The position numbers and the translations under genes are program-made. Below are positions 56,457 through 64,000 of a DNA stretch of 64,000 nucleotides, one piece after another. The notes beneath the pieces are model-generated. The model was not told the origin of the DNA. It did not search any database and worked only from the letters and a program-made list of their open reading frames with translations. The stretch is from Chromatiales bacterium. Lineage in GTDB: Bacteria > Pseudomonadota > Gammaproteobacteria > Poriferisulfidales > Oxydemutatoraceae. Every line of letters starts with the position of its first letter. Position 1 is the first letter of the stretch. Location of the stretch: NCBI GenBank assembly GCA_014323925.1, contig JACONC010000006.1, positions 61,109-125,108 on the forward strand, written 5' to 3'.

Positions 56457-58460
56457 TCAATAGATATAGCGGGCGATACGAAAGCCTCTGTCATCGGCTT
56501 TGCCAACTGCGCGTAGGCGGTAGGCGGAGCGTAGTTCGGATAAGGTGCCAGAACGCCAACTGGAGCCTTTGACGACATGACCGCTACTACCAGTGTTATA
56601 AGCATTGCCCAGTGGGTCGTTGCGTGTTTCGTTAGTAGTGTCCACGCTGTAGACATCGTGGGTCCATTCAGAGACATTGCCGACTAGGTCGTATAGACCT
56701 GCTTTATCAGGTGGAAAAGATGCGATCGGTGCGAGTTCTGGATAGCCGTCGTTATAGCGGGGGATATAAACCGCAACATTGTTTTTGGCACTTTCGTCGG
56801 CAAGGTTTCCTACCGCTTTGGGAAGGGTGGTTTGGTTGCCCCAAACAAATTGTGTCGGTGCGCTACGTTTTGCGTAGCGTGCTAGCCATTCCCACTCCGC
56901 TTCGCTGGGTAGGCGGTATCCGATGCTAGCCGAGTTGTAGCCGACAATTGTATTATTATCAGTGATATAGAAAGAGGGTAGTTTTTCTCGCGCGCTCAGC
57001 CAGTTGCAGAACAGTGCCGCATCGTTCCAAGTAATATTATTGATTGGCAGATTAGACACCGGAGTTCGCTGATTGTATGCACGATAGTGTTGTGCTGACA
57101 CTTCGCTACGGCTGATATAGAAGGCTCTAGTTAAGCGTACAGTGCGCAAAATTTCGTTGGCGCGTTGTCCTTTTTCGCTACGATGCGCGCCCAGTTCGAA
57201 GCGCTGTGTTTTGTCAGGCTTGAATAATAGCAATTCTATACCGACGGAGTTTTTGAATAGTGCAGGGCTTTCACTTAAGTTCGCTTGTTGTTCGGTTAGT
57301 AGTACTTCGTTAACTTGTATTGTTCGTTGGCTGTTAGGCTGTACAGTCCTCCTAACACTGCGATAGCCGGGTTTGGAGAGTTCGATAGTATGCGGTATGG
57401 TATTCAGTGTGACGGTTTGCGGTGTATCTCCACTGGCTCTGCCGTTTATTTTAATGCTGGCTGACGGGGTGGCGTTGATAATAACTGTGCCGAATTCCTT
57501 AATCAATGAGATAGAAATGTTCTCTTGCTGCGCAGGCTTCAATGTCCGTTTGATAGTTTTAGAGGCATAACCCGCTTTGGAATAGCTGATAATTTTTTCG
57601 CGCATTGCATCCAGTGCCACTGGCTTATTGTTGATAGTCATTGTTTTGCCGTCAATCAACAGTTGTCCGCCGAGTGGGTTGAGCGTAAAGTTCACCAGAG
57701 CCTTTTTGTAACTGAGTCGATAGTTTCGCTCGATTTCAGGCTGCTGATAGGTGATTTCAATGTCTTCGTCTATCGTTTCAAAGTCGGGTGTTTGTATGCG
57801 TAAACGATAAATACCACCGTCACGCATCAACCTAAGTGGTGTTTGTCCGACTAATTCGTCGTTCAGTAGCAGCGGTATCCCCTCAGGTATCGACGATATA
57901 TTAATGTGTCCCTGTATCGCTGCTAACTCAAAGTGTAGTGTTTTTTCTTCGGCACGAGTCAATTCAATAGAGGTTGTTTGTGGTTGATAGTAAGGATGCG
58001 AGACCTCAACACTATAGCGACCAGGTTCTAGCGTAGCTTGTAGACTTGCTCCACTGCCTGCTGGTTTGGCATTGATGCGCCATTGTATTTGCGAATCGGC
58101 AGGTGTTGCGGTGGCTTTGATGAGCGCCGGCGCCTCGCGAAGTTCAACGATGATACGCCGCTCAAGTTCATTGCGCACTAGAGTGATGGTTTCGCTAATG
58201 AAGCCGGTTGCCGAGATTTCCAGTTCGGCTGTGGATGACAGCAGATAGACTTTATCGTGTTGCACCCATCCCCAACCGCTTAGTATGCGTTGTGCTTGAT
58301 TTGCTGCAGCTTCGGGTAAAACTTCTACGACGGTTGCCTTAATCCAGAAGAGGAACACGAAGAGGACAATGATGATGATTGCGATTGCACCGCCGGTAGC
58401 AATAATTTTTTGCCAAAAAGATCTTCGGCTTTTGCGAAAATGTGCTTCAGATAGGTTCAT
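56457..58460 (-). CDS. Membrane-anchored PEGA-domain protein with a sulfatase-modifying-factor fold, catalytic Cys missing
   Basis: 667 residues: an N-terminal membrane helix (~20-42), several PEGA-type beta domains (for example ISSIPEGIPLLLNDELVGQT and INATPSASIKINGRASGDTP), and a C-terminal FGE/SUMF1-type domain (~residues 420-667: ITWNDAALFCNWLS, YRLPSEAEWEWLARY, LYDLVGNVSEW, HVVKGSSWRSG, RGFRIAR). The cysteines that act in formylglycine-generating enzymes are absent (GSSWRSGTLSELRSAYR), so it is probably a binding rather than catalytic domain. ATG at 58460, overlapping the previous gene; a GTG precedes it by one codon. Last gene of the five-gene operon. Confidence 0.85.
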   Translation of the reverse strand: MNLSEAHFRKSRRSFWQKIIATGGAIAIIIIVLFVFLFWIKATVVEVLPEAAANQAQRILSGWGWVQHDKVYLLSSTAELEISATGFISETITLVRNELERRIIVELREAPALIKATATPADSQIQWRINAKPAGSGASLQATLEPGRYSVEVSHPYYQPQTTSIELTRAEEKTLHFELAAIQGHINISSIPEGIPLLLNDELVGQTPLRLMRDGGIYRLRIQTPDFETIDEDIEITYQQPEIERNYRLSYKKALVNFTLNPLGGQLLIDGKTMTINNKPVALDAMREKIISYSKAGYASKTIKRTLKPAQQENISISLIKEFGTVIINATPSASIKINGRASGDTPQTVTLNTIPHTIELSKPGYRSVRRTVQPNSQRTIQVNEVLLTEQQANLSESPALFKNSVGIELLLFKPDKTQRFELGAHRSEKGQRANEILRTVRLTRAFYISRSEVSAQHYRAYNQRTPVSNLPINNITWNDAALFCNWLSAREKLPSFYITDNNTIVGYNSASIGYRLPSEAEWEWLARYAKRSAPTQFVWGNQTTLPKAVGNLADESAKNNVAVYIPRYNDGYPELAPIASFPPDKAGLYDLVGNVSEWTHDVYSVDTTNETRNDPLGNAYNTGSSGHVVKGSSWRSGTLSELRSAYRLRAVGKADDRGFRIARYIY

Positions 58461-59922
58461 CACAAACTACTCTAACAGTCGTTGCTTGCCTTGGTTTTAT
58501 ATACACTTCAACGAGTTTATCCTTGTAGCCTTTGCGTTCTCCTTTGAATAGGTAGCGACCCGGCTTCAAGCCTGCTTTTAATTGATATTCGCGCACTTTC
58601 CCAATGACGCCGACACCCATCACTGATACATAAGTTTGACCGTCTGAGTAAACTGTCACTGCAACTGCCGTTGACATCTCCGCAAGAGCGGTGTTTAATC
58701 GTCCGATGAGTCGTCGCAGCTGTGCGCTGTATACGGCAGCTTCATTACTGTCTTCGGCAATTTGTTTCATAGCCAGTGCGATTTGTTCGTCAGCTAGTCG
58801 TTCGGGTCTTTCTAATGCTTGGCGGATAGTATCAGTATATCGATTAATTTGCATTGCGAGTTGCACCCGTTTTGTTATGTCGGCATTGTCGGGAAATATC
58901 TGCAGTGCTTGTTGATAGTAGTTTTGTGCGGCCTGCCAATCGTCGTCTTGTCCGGCGGTTTCGGCTTTGCTAACCAAGTTTTGATACGAGAGTTGTTTAC
59001 CGATTTGTGTAGCTCTGGCTGTGAGCGGCTGCAGCGACGGATGCGTTGCATCTATTTGTTTGATTTGCGAGAGCAGTGTTTGCGCCTGTTTGATATTACT
59101 CTTATCCAAGGCTTGAGAGGTGCGATGCAATAAGTCATCCAACTTTAATTGTTGCTGCTTTTCGACTAACAACTGGTGTCTTGTTACTAAGGTTGTATCA
59201 TAAGGGTCTAGTTTAATTGCTTGATCGAGCAAGTTTATTTCATCACTAAGATTGTTTTCAATCCTCGCTACATCGGCTTTTGCAACGAGTGCAGCCACCG
59301 CGTTCATCTTGCCAATGCGCTCTTTTAATAGCAATGCGTCGGAGTTTTTTGGCAAGTAACGCAGTGCATTGTTTATTGCTGTGGTCGCCGGCATTATTTG
59401 CTGTGTTGCAAATGCTTGCTGTGCTTCAGCAAATGTTGTATTAAAGTTTTGTCGTTGTTGTAATTGTAGCTGCGATACTTTCGCAAAAGTATCATCAAGA
59501 TGGTTTAATGCCTCAGTAAGCCGATTTTCGCCAAAAGCTCTGATTGCTCTCTGCTCTTGTGCTTGTAGTATGGTAATATTTTCAGGTGACCATGCTGCCA
59601 GATTGAGTGCTTCTATTTGTGCCTTTACTTTATTTTCATAGGTATTCATCATCGCAATATATTTTTGTCGTAGTGCTGCGCGTTGCTCGTTGTTTAACGA
59701 TGCGTCGTAATCGGCGGTGTTATTTTGTGCTGCAGATGGATCTGCTGAGTGTTCATCTACCGTGACTGATGTCGCATCAGTGCTAGTTATGTCTACGCGC
59801 CCGTAGAGTAATACCGCAATCGCAACGAGCATCAGCACTGCAACCGCTATAGCGTTGATGATCAGGGCGTGTTTTTTAGTTTTTTTTTGCTCTTTGAATT
59901 GTAGTTTATTCAATGTGCGCAA
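58447..59922 (-). CDS. Membrane-anchored helical-repeat (TPR-like) protein with a C-terminal beta domain
   Basis: 491 residues: a basic start and a membrane helix (~19-41), a polar linker, then long stretches of helix pairs that look like TPR or similar repeats (QNYYQQALQIFPDNADITKRV and INLLDQAIKLDPYDTTLV have TPR spacing). The end is a ~70-residue segment like PEGA (GLKPGRYLFKGERKGYKDKLVEV). The protein should face the periplasm and scaffold other members. It follows the lipoprotein gene by 9 bases. Confidence 0.7.
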   Translation of the reverse strand: MRTLNKLQFKEQKKTKKHALIINAIAVAVLMLVAIAVLLYGRVDITSTDATSVTVDEHSADPSAAQNNTADYDASLNNEQRAALRQKYIAMMNTYENKVKAQIEALNLAAWSPENITILQAQEQRAIRAFGENRLTEALNHLDDTFAKVSQLQLQQRQNFNTTFAEAQQAFATQQIMPATTAINNALRYLPKNSDALLLKERIGKMNAVAALVAKADVARIENNLSDEINLLDQAIKLDPYDTTLVTRHQLLVEKQQQLKLDDLLHRTSQALDKSNIKQAQTLLSQIKQIDATHPSLQPLTARATQIGKQLSYQNLVSKAETAGQDDDWQAAQNYYQQALQIFPDNADITKRVQLAMQINRYTDTIRQALERPERLADEQIALAMKQIAEDSNEAAVYSAQLRRLIGRLNTALAEMSTAVAVTVYSDGQTYVSVMGVGVIGKVREYQLKAGLKPGRYLFKGERKGYKDKLVEVYIKPRQATTVRVVCDEPI

Positions 59923-59931
59923 AGCGTGCCA

Positions 59932-61164
59932 CTATAGCTGAACGGCAGGTGTTTGTTCTTCGGCGTATATTTTTTTCAATGCCGCACGCCACTGATTAAA
60001 CTGGGTTGCTGCATCACCAGTGAGTTCCACCGTTTGTTCTTCAAACTCAATGACTTGGGGGGCAACCTGTACATCAATCGACGCTCCTAATTCCATCAAA
60101 GTTTCTTGGTGAAATTTGGATTCCTTAAAGTTTTGCGCGCTATTGGATAATAACACTGCACCAGTGGCGACTGCACCAATCGACGCACCAGTCGAAAAAT
60201 TGCTATTGCTGTTGGATGCTGCAACGGCTCCTAAACCGATGGCTAGAATGCCTGCCAGTGCCTGCCAGGTTGCTTTACTTTTCGCTTCGCGCTGTGCTTT
60301 GGATGCGTTGAATGCAGCTTCTTGCCAAGTTTTGTATGATGCATCAATTTTTTGATCAAAGTCGTAATAGTATTGTTGCATCTTGTCGGTGAATAGCTGG
60401 TCTTCTACACGGTATTGGTGAATACGCTGTAGCATTGGGTCACTGTCTGCCGGTGCTTGCACGAGTTCGACACGGTCACCTCTGAATTTAAGGAATTGTC
60501 TGAAGCTCTCATCAGACATTGAGTAACCAAAGCGGATTTCGGTCAACTGGTTGAGCTCGCTTAAGTAGGCTTGGTCTTTGTTGCGCAGCTGTGCAGCGAT
60601 GTCATCCGCTGCTTGCTCAAACACTGGGTCGTAAGGGCTTTTGTCTTTGTTGCGCACGCTGGTGAAAGTGTATTCGTCAACTCGGTGTTGATAATTTTTA
60701 TTCAGCCAGCTTTTGCCGTCTATGCCGATGGCTTTGATATTGATAGAGACATCTTCACCGGTTGATTCGATAATTTTACCGATTACATAAAGGTCGCCAG
60801 TAACCTTTTGGTCGGGGGTCACCCGAACGGCTCCTAGCTGTTCGGTGTCCTCCAGTGCTTTTTTCATATGCAGAGCAAAGTTCACCGCTTCTACTCTACG
60901 CAGTTCTGGCCATATCCCTTTTTTTTCTCTGGTTTTGGGGTCTTCGGGTATGTTTGGGTCAAAGACTGGGATGATGACTTCAATTTCTTTTTGGATGGTT
61001 CGCTGCGTCGTGCGTGTTTGCTGAGGTGTTGCGGTTAATTGCGAGGAACTCTGCGGACCTACCGAAACTGCGGAATCTTCGAGCAATGATGTACTTTTGC
61101 TCGCATAGCAACCAGACAGCACGAGCATAGCAAATAGTGAGATAATTGCTGTTGAATATTTCAT
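59932..61164 (-). CDS. Outer-membrane-type lipoprotein of unknown family
   Basis: 410 residues from the ATG chosen (MKYSTAIIS), a signal peptide ending in the lipobox LVLSGCYAS. The frame is open further upstream, but this start gives the lipoprotein signal. A mixed alpha/beta segment (~residues 65-190) with EVIIPVFDPN, KVTGDLYVIGKI and EDVSINIKAIGIDG is followed by a helical part and a hydrophobic Ala/Gly stretch near 285-315. No clear match to a named family. Sits between the secreted low-complexity protein and the TPR-like protein, 13 bases after the former. Confidence 0.72.
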   Translation of the reverse strand: MKYSTAIISLFAMLVLSGCYASKSTSLLEDSAVSVGPQSSSQLTATPQQTRTTQRTIQKEIEVIIPVFDPNIPEDPKTREKKGIWPELRRVEAVNFALHMKKALEDTEQLGAVRVTPDQKVTGDLYVIGKIIESTGEDVSINIKAIGIDGKSWLNKNYQHRVDEYTFTSVRNKDKSPYDPVFEQAADDIAAQLRNKDQAYLSELNQLTEIRFGYSMSDESFRQFLKFRGDRVELVQAPADSDPMLQRIHQYRVEDQLFTDKMQQYYYDFDQKIDASYKTWQEAAFNASKAQREAKSKATWQALAGILAIGLGAVAASNSNSNFSTGASIGAVATGAVLLSNSAQNFKESKFHQETLMELGASIDVQVAPQVIEFEEQTVELTGDAATQFNQWRAALKKIYAEEQTPAVQL

Positions 61165-61177
61165 TTTGACCTTTGGT

Positions 61178-61948
61178 TTATTTTTCGGGTATTCCTTTGT
61201 AGCGACGATATTCATTCCATAATTTTGCTTGTTTATCAGGGTCGGTTTCGGCGAGTGCAGCCTCCCTAATTTGTTGAGCAATTATATCATCATTGTCTAC
61301 TGATGGGATGTCTTCGGGTAATTGACCGTTATCTAATGCTTTTTGACTGTCTCTAATTGTCGACGAGGTCAAAGGGGGTTGCCCATCAACCGATTGCTCT
61401 GCAGCGGTTGTCGATTTAGGCTGGACAGGTTGGTTACCTGAGAGTGTAGCACTGGGTGTAGCCGTTTGTCCAGGTGGCTGACTATTTATTTCATCTTGTT
61501 TGGCAGCCTCGCTACCTGATATATCGCTACTTGGCGTTGCCGTACTTGGAGTTGCCGTTTGTTGTTGATTCTTGTTTTGCTGATTCTCGCTATTATTCGC
61601 ATTACTATTTTCATTGGCGGCGTCGTTATTATTACCATCTCCATTGCTTGAACTAGCGGCGCCAGAGCCACCAGCAGTATTAGCGCTACTACCGCTTTGG
61701 GTGTGTTGTTCGCTGATTCTTTGTCTGCATTCCTGCACTTGACTGAGCGCATCTTTGAGAGCTTGGTCCATCAGTTGTATGCGTTCCTCTCTGGTCAATA
61801 AAACCATATCATCAAAATTAGGCATAATGATCGGGCAGTCGCTATCATCCAATGTATCATTCGCACCAGTTGTAGCCATGCATAGCATCAAAATAGCTAA
61901 CCAGAGTATTCTAGCCAGACCGGGATAAATTGTTATGTAAGCAGTCAT
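61178..61948 (-). CDS. Secreted Asn/Gln/Ser-rich low-complexity protein
   Basis: 256 residues. The N-terminal hydrophobic segment (~10-28) is a likely signal peptide, with mature start near NDTLDDSDC. A short ordered part with two cysteines (REERIQLMDQALKDALSQVQEC) is followed by ~120 residues very rich in Ser, Asn, Gln, Thr and Gly (~85-205), then a charged helical end that includes DPDKQAKLWNEYRRYKG. Likely an exported, partly disordered protein. Ten bases after the aldolase gene, so probably in the same transcript. Confidence 0.7.
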   Translation of the reverse strand: MTAYITIYPGLARILWLAILMLCMATTGANDTLDDSDCPIIMPNFDDMVLLTREERIQLMDQALKDALSQVQECRQRISEQHTQSGSSANTAGGSGAASSSNGDGNNNDAANENSNANNSENQQNKNQQQTATPSTATPSSDISGSEAAKQDEINSQPPGQTATPSATLSGNQPVQPKSTTAAEQSVDGQPPLTSSTIRDSQKALDNGQLPEDIPSVDNDDIIAQQIREAALAETDPDKQAKLWNEYRRYKGIPEK

Positions 61949-61958
61949 ATTGCTCTTA

Positions 61959-62735
61959 TCATTTATCAGAAATTTTTGACTGTAAATCAGTCACATATTG
62001 TCTAGTGTTGATGCCTAATGTAATGCAATCCACGCCGGTAGTTATCAGTGTAGCACCGCGTTCTATCCACGGCATCACTGCGTTCACATTCATACCAAAA
62101 AAACCTAAAATTTTATTATTTGACAAGCACGCATTGGTAATCGTATCCATAGCCGCTTGTATCTGCGGGTCATCTATCATACCTGCTTTGCCGTAGCTCG
62201 CCGATAAATCGTAAGGTCCGATTAAAATTGCATCAATGCCTGTCACACTTGCAATATCCTCTATCTCGGCGACTGCATCTTTATGTTCGGCTTGCACAAC
62301 GATGATGGTCTCTTGTGCTGCTGATTTGATATGATCTTCAAATTCAAAACCATAGCAATTACCGCGGAAAATACCAACACCACGTATACCATCGGGTGGG
62401 TAGCGGCACCACGAAACAATCTCTTGTGCGGTTTTTGCACTATTGACCTGCGGGACAATGATGCCGGCAGCTCCCATATCTAGCACATTCCTTATTGCGA
62501 TGCGCTCGGCAATCGGCACTCTAACCAGGCACGGAATAGTAGACGCTTGCAAGAGACACTGCAAGGCAGCGGTATCAAAAGTACTGTGCTCACTGTCGAT
62601 AAACAACCAGTCAAGCCCGCTATCCGATAATAATTCACTCACTTGAGGTGCATTGATAGTAACCATCGTGCTGTTGAGTAGCTCACCGTTGCGTACGCGT
62701 TCGGCGAATAGGCGATTTTGTTGTCGGATGCTCAT
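61959..62735 (-). CDS. HpcH/HpaI-family aldolase
   Basis: 258 residues of the class II (metal) pyruvate aldolase family (2-dehydro-3-deoxy-glucarate or hydroxy-ketoacid type): WLFIDSEHSTFD for the base His, PLVRVP-like CLVRVP, GAAGIIVPQVNS, GIRGVGIFRGNCYG, VQAEHKDAV for the metal, and ILIGPYDLSASYG. The natural substrate cannot be told. First in the run of minus-strand genes down to 56457, with which it shares only close spacing. Confidence 0.85.
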   Translation of the reverse strand: MSIRQQNRLFAERVRNGELLNSTMVTINAPQVSELLSDSGLDWLFIDSEHSTFDTAALQCLLQASTIPCLVRVPIAERIAIRNVLDMGAAGIIVPQVNSAKTAQEIVSWCRYPPDGIRGVGIFRGNCYGFEFEDHIKSAAQETIIVVQAEHKDAVAEIEDIASVTGIDAILIGPYDLSASYGKAGMIDDPQIQAAMDTITNACLSNNKILGFFGMNVNAVMPWIERGATLITTGVDCITLGINTRQYVTDLQSKISDK

Positions 62736-63314
62736 AGTGTTTTATTATAGCCAAATAAATTATCAATCCATAGTTGAAATACTCGCTTTTATTTTTTGGC
62801 TATTGCGCGTTTTTAGTTATGTCAAACTAAAGCACAGATGTCAGACTGGTGAAAAGTGTCCAACATATAGGTAGTCAACAGCTCATGAAAAGAGGAGATT
62901 TTTTATGTGGGTAATTGATAAATCTAACTCTGAACTATTTACCTAAGTAAGTTTACCCAAATAAGTTACCCAAATAATTTTATGGGGTGATTTCCTGCCA
63001 ATTACTTACTGCGGCGCATTGCTAAGATTCTGGATTGCCCTTTGCTAGAAAATTAACTGAAACGAGACTAAGAGATAGACTAAGATCTCTACTCTTTACT
63101 CTTTTAGACGGTTGATCAGTATCAGACAAGTCAGTTGTAGTGCTGCAAACCGCATAACTTTGTGGGTAGTTTGGTATGGTTCGCACCAAGATCGTCGCTG
63201 TATTGCAGGCTATGGGCTTCGTTGTTTAGAAACTGTTTTGCAAACGGGTTACTATGCTATAGTTAAATTATACTAAGTAATAAAATTGTACTGCTAATTT
63301 GGAAGGATAGTAAT
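62736..63314. other. Intergenic region with repeat copy 1
   Basis: No intact gene. A very short frame (ATG at 62905, 13 codons) sits behind AGAGGAG and may be a chance or leader peptide. TACCCAAATAA occurs twice near 62950-62975. An 85-base repeat lies at 63145-63229. A TATACT box (63269-63274) precedes the next gene. Confidence 0.4.
63145..63229. repeat. 85-bp direct repeat, copy 1
   Basis: Matches 63683-63767 over 85 bases with about seven differences counted by eye. It begins GCAAACCGCATAAC and ends in TATGGGCTTCGTTGTTTAG. No coding sense is evident. Confidence 0.85.
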
Positions 63315-63560
63315 ATGATGCTTGCCAGTGAGAAAACGAGCCGAGTGAGTATTGGTGACATACTCGTACTATTGATACTAGGAGTTTTTAGTATGAGTAT
63401 AATATTTTTAGGTGAATATTTTGAAAATCCCGTCATCTCCTTACTAGGATTGTTGTTTCTTATAATAATAATCGGAACTGCTATAGTCAAATTTGGAACT
63501 GCCATAACTGATTTTATAAATTCTATTTTAGACCTCAAAGATCGCCTAAAACGAAAATAG
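63315..63560 (+). CDS. Small two-helix membrane protein
   Basis: 81 residues with two hydrophobic segments (~15-32 and ~40-60) and a basic end (LKDRLKRK). GGAAGGA lies 8 bases before the ATG and a TATACT box upstream, so expression is plausible. No family recognised. It is flanked by the two 85-base repeats. Confidence 0.6.
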   Translation: MMLASEKTSRVSIGDILVLLILGVFSMSIIFLGEYFENPVISLLGLLFLIIIIGTAIVKFGTAITDFINSILDLKDRLKRK

Positions 63561-63598
63561 ACTCTTATTTTTAACTACTTCTAATTACTCTTTCTAGC

Positions 63599-63682
63599 AC
63601 CAAGTGCCAGGGTTTTGCTTGGTGCGGTGTTTCGTTAGGCGGTGGGGGTGAGACTGAGTACCGGGGTTCTGCCCGGTGCGGC
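63599..63682 (+). terminator. Two related hairpins after the small membrane gene
   Basis: GCACCAAG...CTTGGTGC (stem 8, from 63599) and ACCGGG...CCCGGT (stem 6, near 63660-63677) share the same layout: a GGGTTTTGC or GGGTTCTGC loop side and the following GGTGCGG. They could end transcription of the small gene or form part of a repeated structured element together with repeat copy 2. Confidence 0.45.
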
Positions 63683-63767
63683 GCAAACCGCATAACCTCG
63701 TAGGTAGTTTGGTATAGCTCGCACCAAGATCGTCGCTGTATTGCAGGCCATGGGCTTCGTTTTTTAG
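63683..63767. repeat. 85-bp direct repeat, copy 2
   Basis: Second copy of the element at 63145-63229. It directly follows the paired hairpins; copy 1 has no such hairpins before it. Confidence 0.85.
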
Positions 63768-63804
63768 GATGCAATGGCGTCATTGCGATTGACTAAAATT
63801 GTTA

Positions 63805-64000
63805 TCAAAGATATTTAATAACTCCAATAACTGCTAATCCTACACCGACTATCCACATCATCTGTTGCCGAAACAATCTCTCCATCTTGGCGTTTTGCTT
63901 TGCTATTGCTGTATCTATGTAGTGTTTTATTTCTTTTATATCCTGCTTTGTCGCCACATCTTTTGTACTTGCAACATCAGCGACTGCTTCCTTTGCCTCG
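63805..64000 (-). CDS. Coiled-coil/membrane-anchored protein, 3' part (5' end outside window)
   Basis: The minus-strand frame from the right edge to a TGA at 63805-63807 gives 64 residues: a coiled coil with TKDVATKQDIKEIK, then a basic stretch (QNAKMERLFRQQ) and a final membrane helix (WIVGVGLAVIGVIKYL). The layout is that of the CCDC90/DUF1640-like proteins and of the gene at 56075. No start lies within the window. Confidence 0.65.
   Translation of the reverse strand, partial: EAKEAVADVASTKDVATKQDIKEIKHYIDTAIAKQNAKMERLFRQQMMWIVGVGLAVIGVIKYL

Noticed and set aside
56457-57200. A second EgtB or an active formylglycine-generating enzyme
   Set aside because: It lacks the H-x3-H-x-E iron motif and the catalytic cysteines; only the fold is shared.
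63571-63783. 70-codon minus-strand frame
   Set aside because: It runs through the hairpins and the 85-base repeat, so it is better explained as non-coding repeat sequence.
1-64000. tRNA, rRNA, riboswitch or phage integration site
   Set aside because: None was recognised by eye on either strand; a covariance-model search could still find one.

Overview
The window reads as chromosome of an AT-leaning gammaproteobacterium. Gene order supports this: smr-moeA beside surE-pcm-yqaA-nlpD, mfd-csiV, alaC-hom-thrC, and proton-translocating pntA-pntB. The metabolism looks mixed. A flavocytochrome c sulfide dehydrogenase (fccAB) indicates sulfide oxidation. A molybdenum, NAD-linked formate dehydrogenase and a cluster for the methylotroph C1 cofactors (methylofuran / tetrahydromethanopterin type) indicate C1 oxidation. 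Ergothioneine genes (egtB, egtC), very large repeat-built secreted proteins, a Fic protein, a PAPS-type sulfotransferase and a family-25 glycosyltransferase fit a marine or host-associated lifestyle. That lifestyle is inference; no rRNA or tRNA was seen to place the organism.

Layout. 1-1727: the 3' end of a GLUG/cadherin-like secreted protein. 2173-2932: a decayed IS3-family element. 3157-16524: one giant secreted protein of 4455 residues, with six calcium-loop/GLUG modules and then fifteen cadherin-like repeats; it shares its last 15 residues and 3' flank with the first gene. 16920-24041 (minus strand): a small Cys/His secreted protein, egtB-egtC, and the two formate dehydrogenase subunits. 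24611-26242: a lipoprotein hydrolase and a FetB-like permease. 26228-30960: the C1-cofactor cluster (HisA-like; ATP-grasp, MfnF-like, pabB, MfnE-like kinase). 30988-35034: csiV and mfd. 35242-39413: fccB, fccA, glycosyltransferase, sulfotransferase. 39604-42541: pntAB. 42844-50922: moeA, smr, then surE through thrC. 50950-52258: fic with an upstream array of short repeated operator-like sites.

52357-62735 is the most unusual part. On the minus strand lie a 46-residue membrane peptide, a TolQ/ExbB/MotA-family channel protein and two proteins that start with an ExbD/TolR-like membrane segment (with the expected Asp) but end in von Willebrand A domains. A second tight operon follows on the same strand: an HpcH/HpaI aldolase, a secreted low-complexity protein, a lipoprotein, a membrane-anchored helical-repeat protein, and a membrane-anchored PEGA plus sulfatase-modifying-factor-fold protein that lacks the catalytic cysteines. 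Together they look like an undescribed ion-driven envelope complex with its periplasmic and outer-membrane partners. Two plus-strand genes, a ferritin-like protein and a coiled-coil membrane protein, sit between the two operons.

The last 1.5 kb holds a small membrane protein flanked by two 85-bp direct repeats with paired hairpins, and the 3' end of a second coiled-coil/membrane protein that runs off the window.
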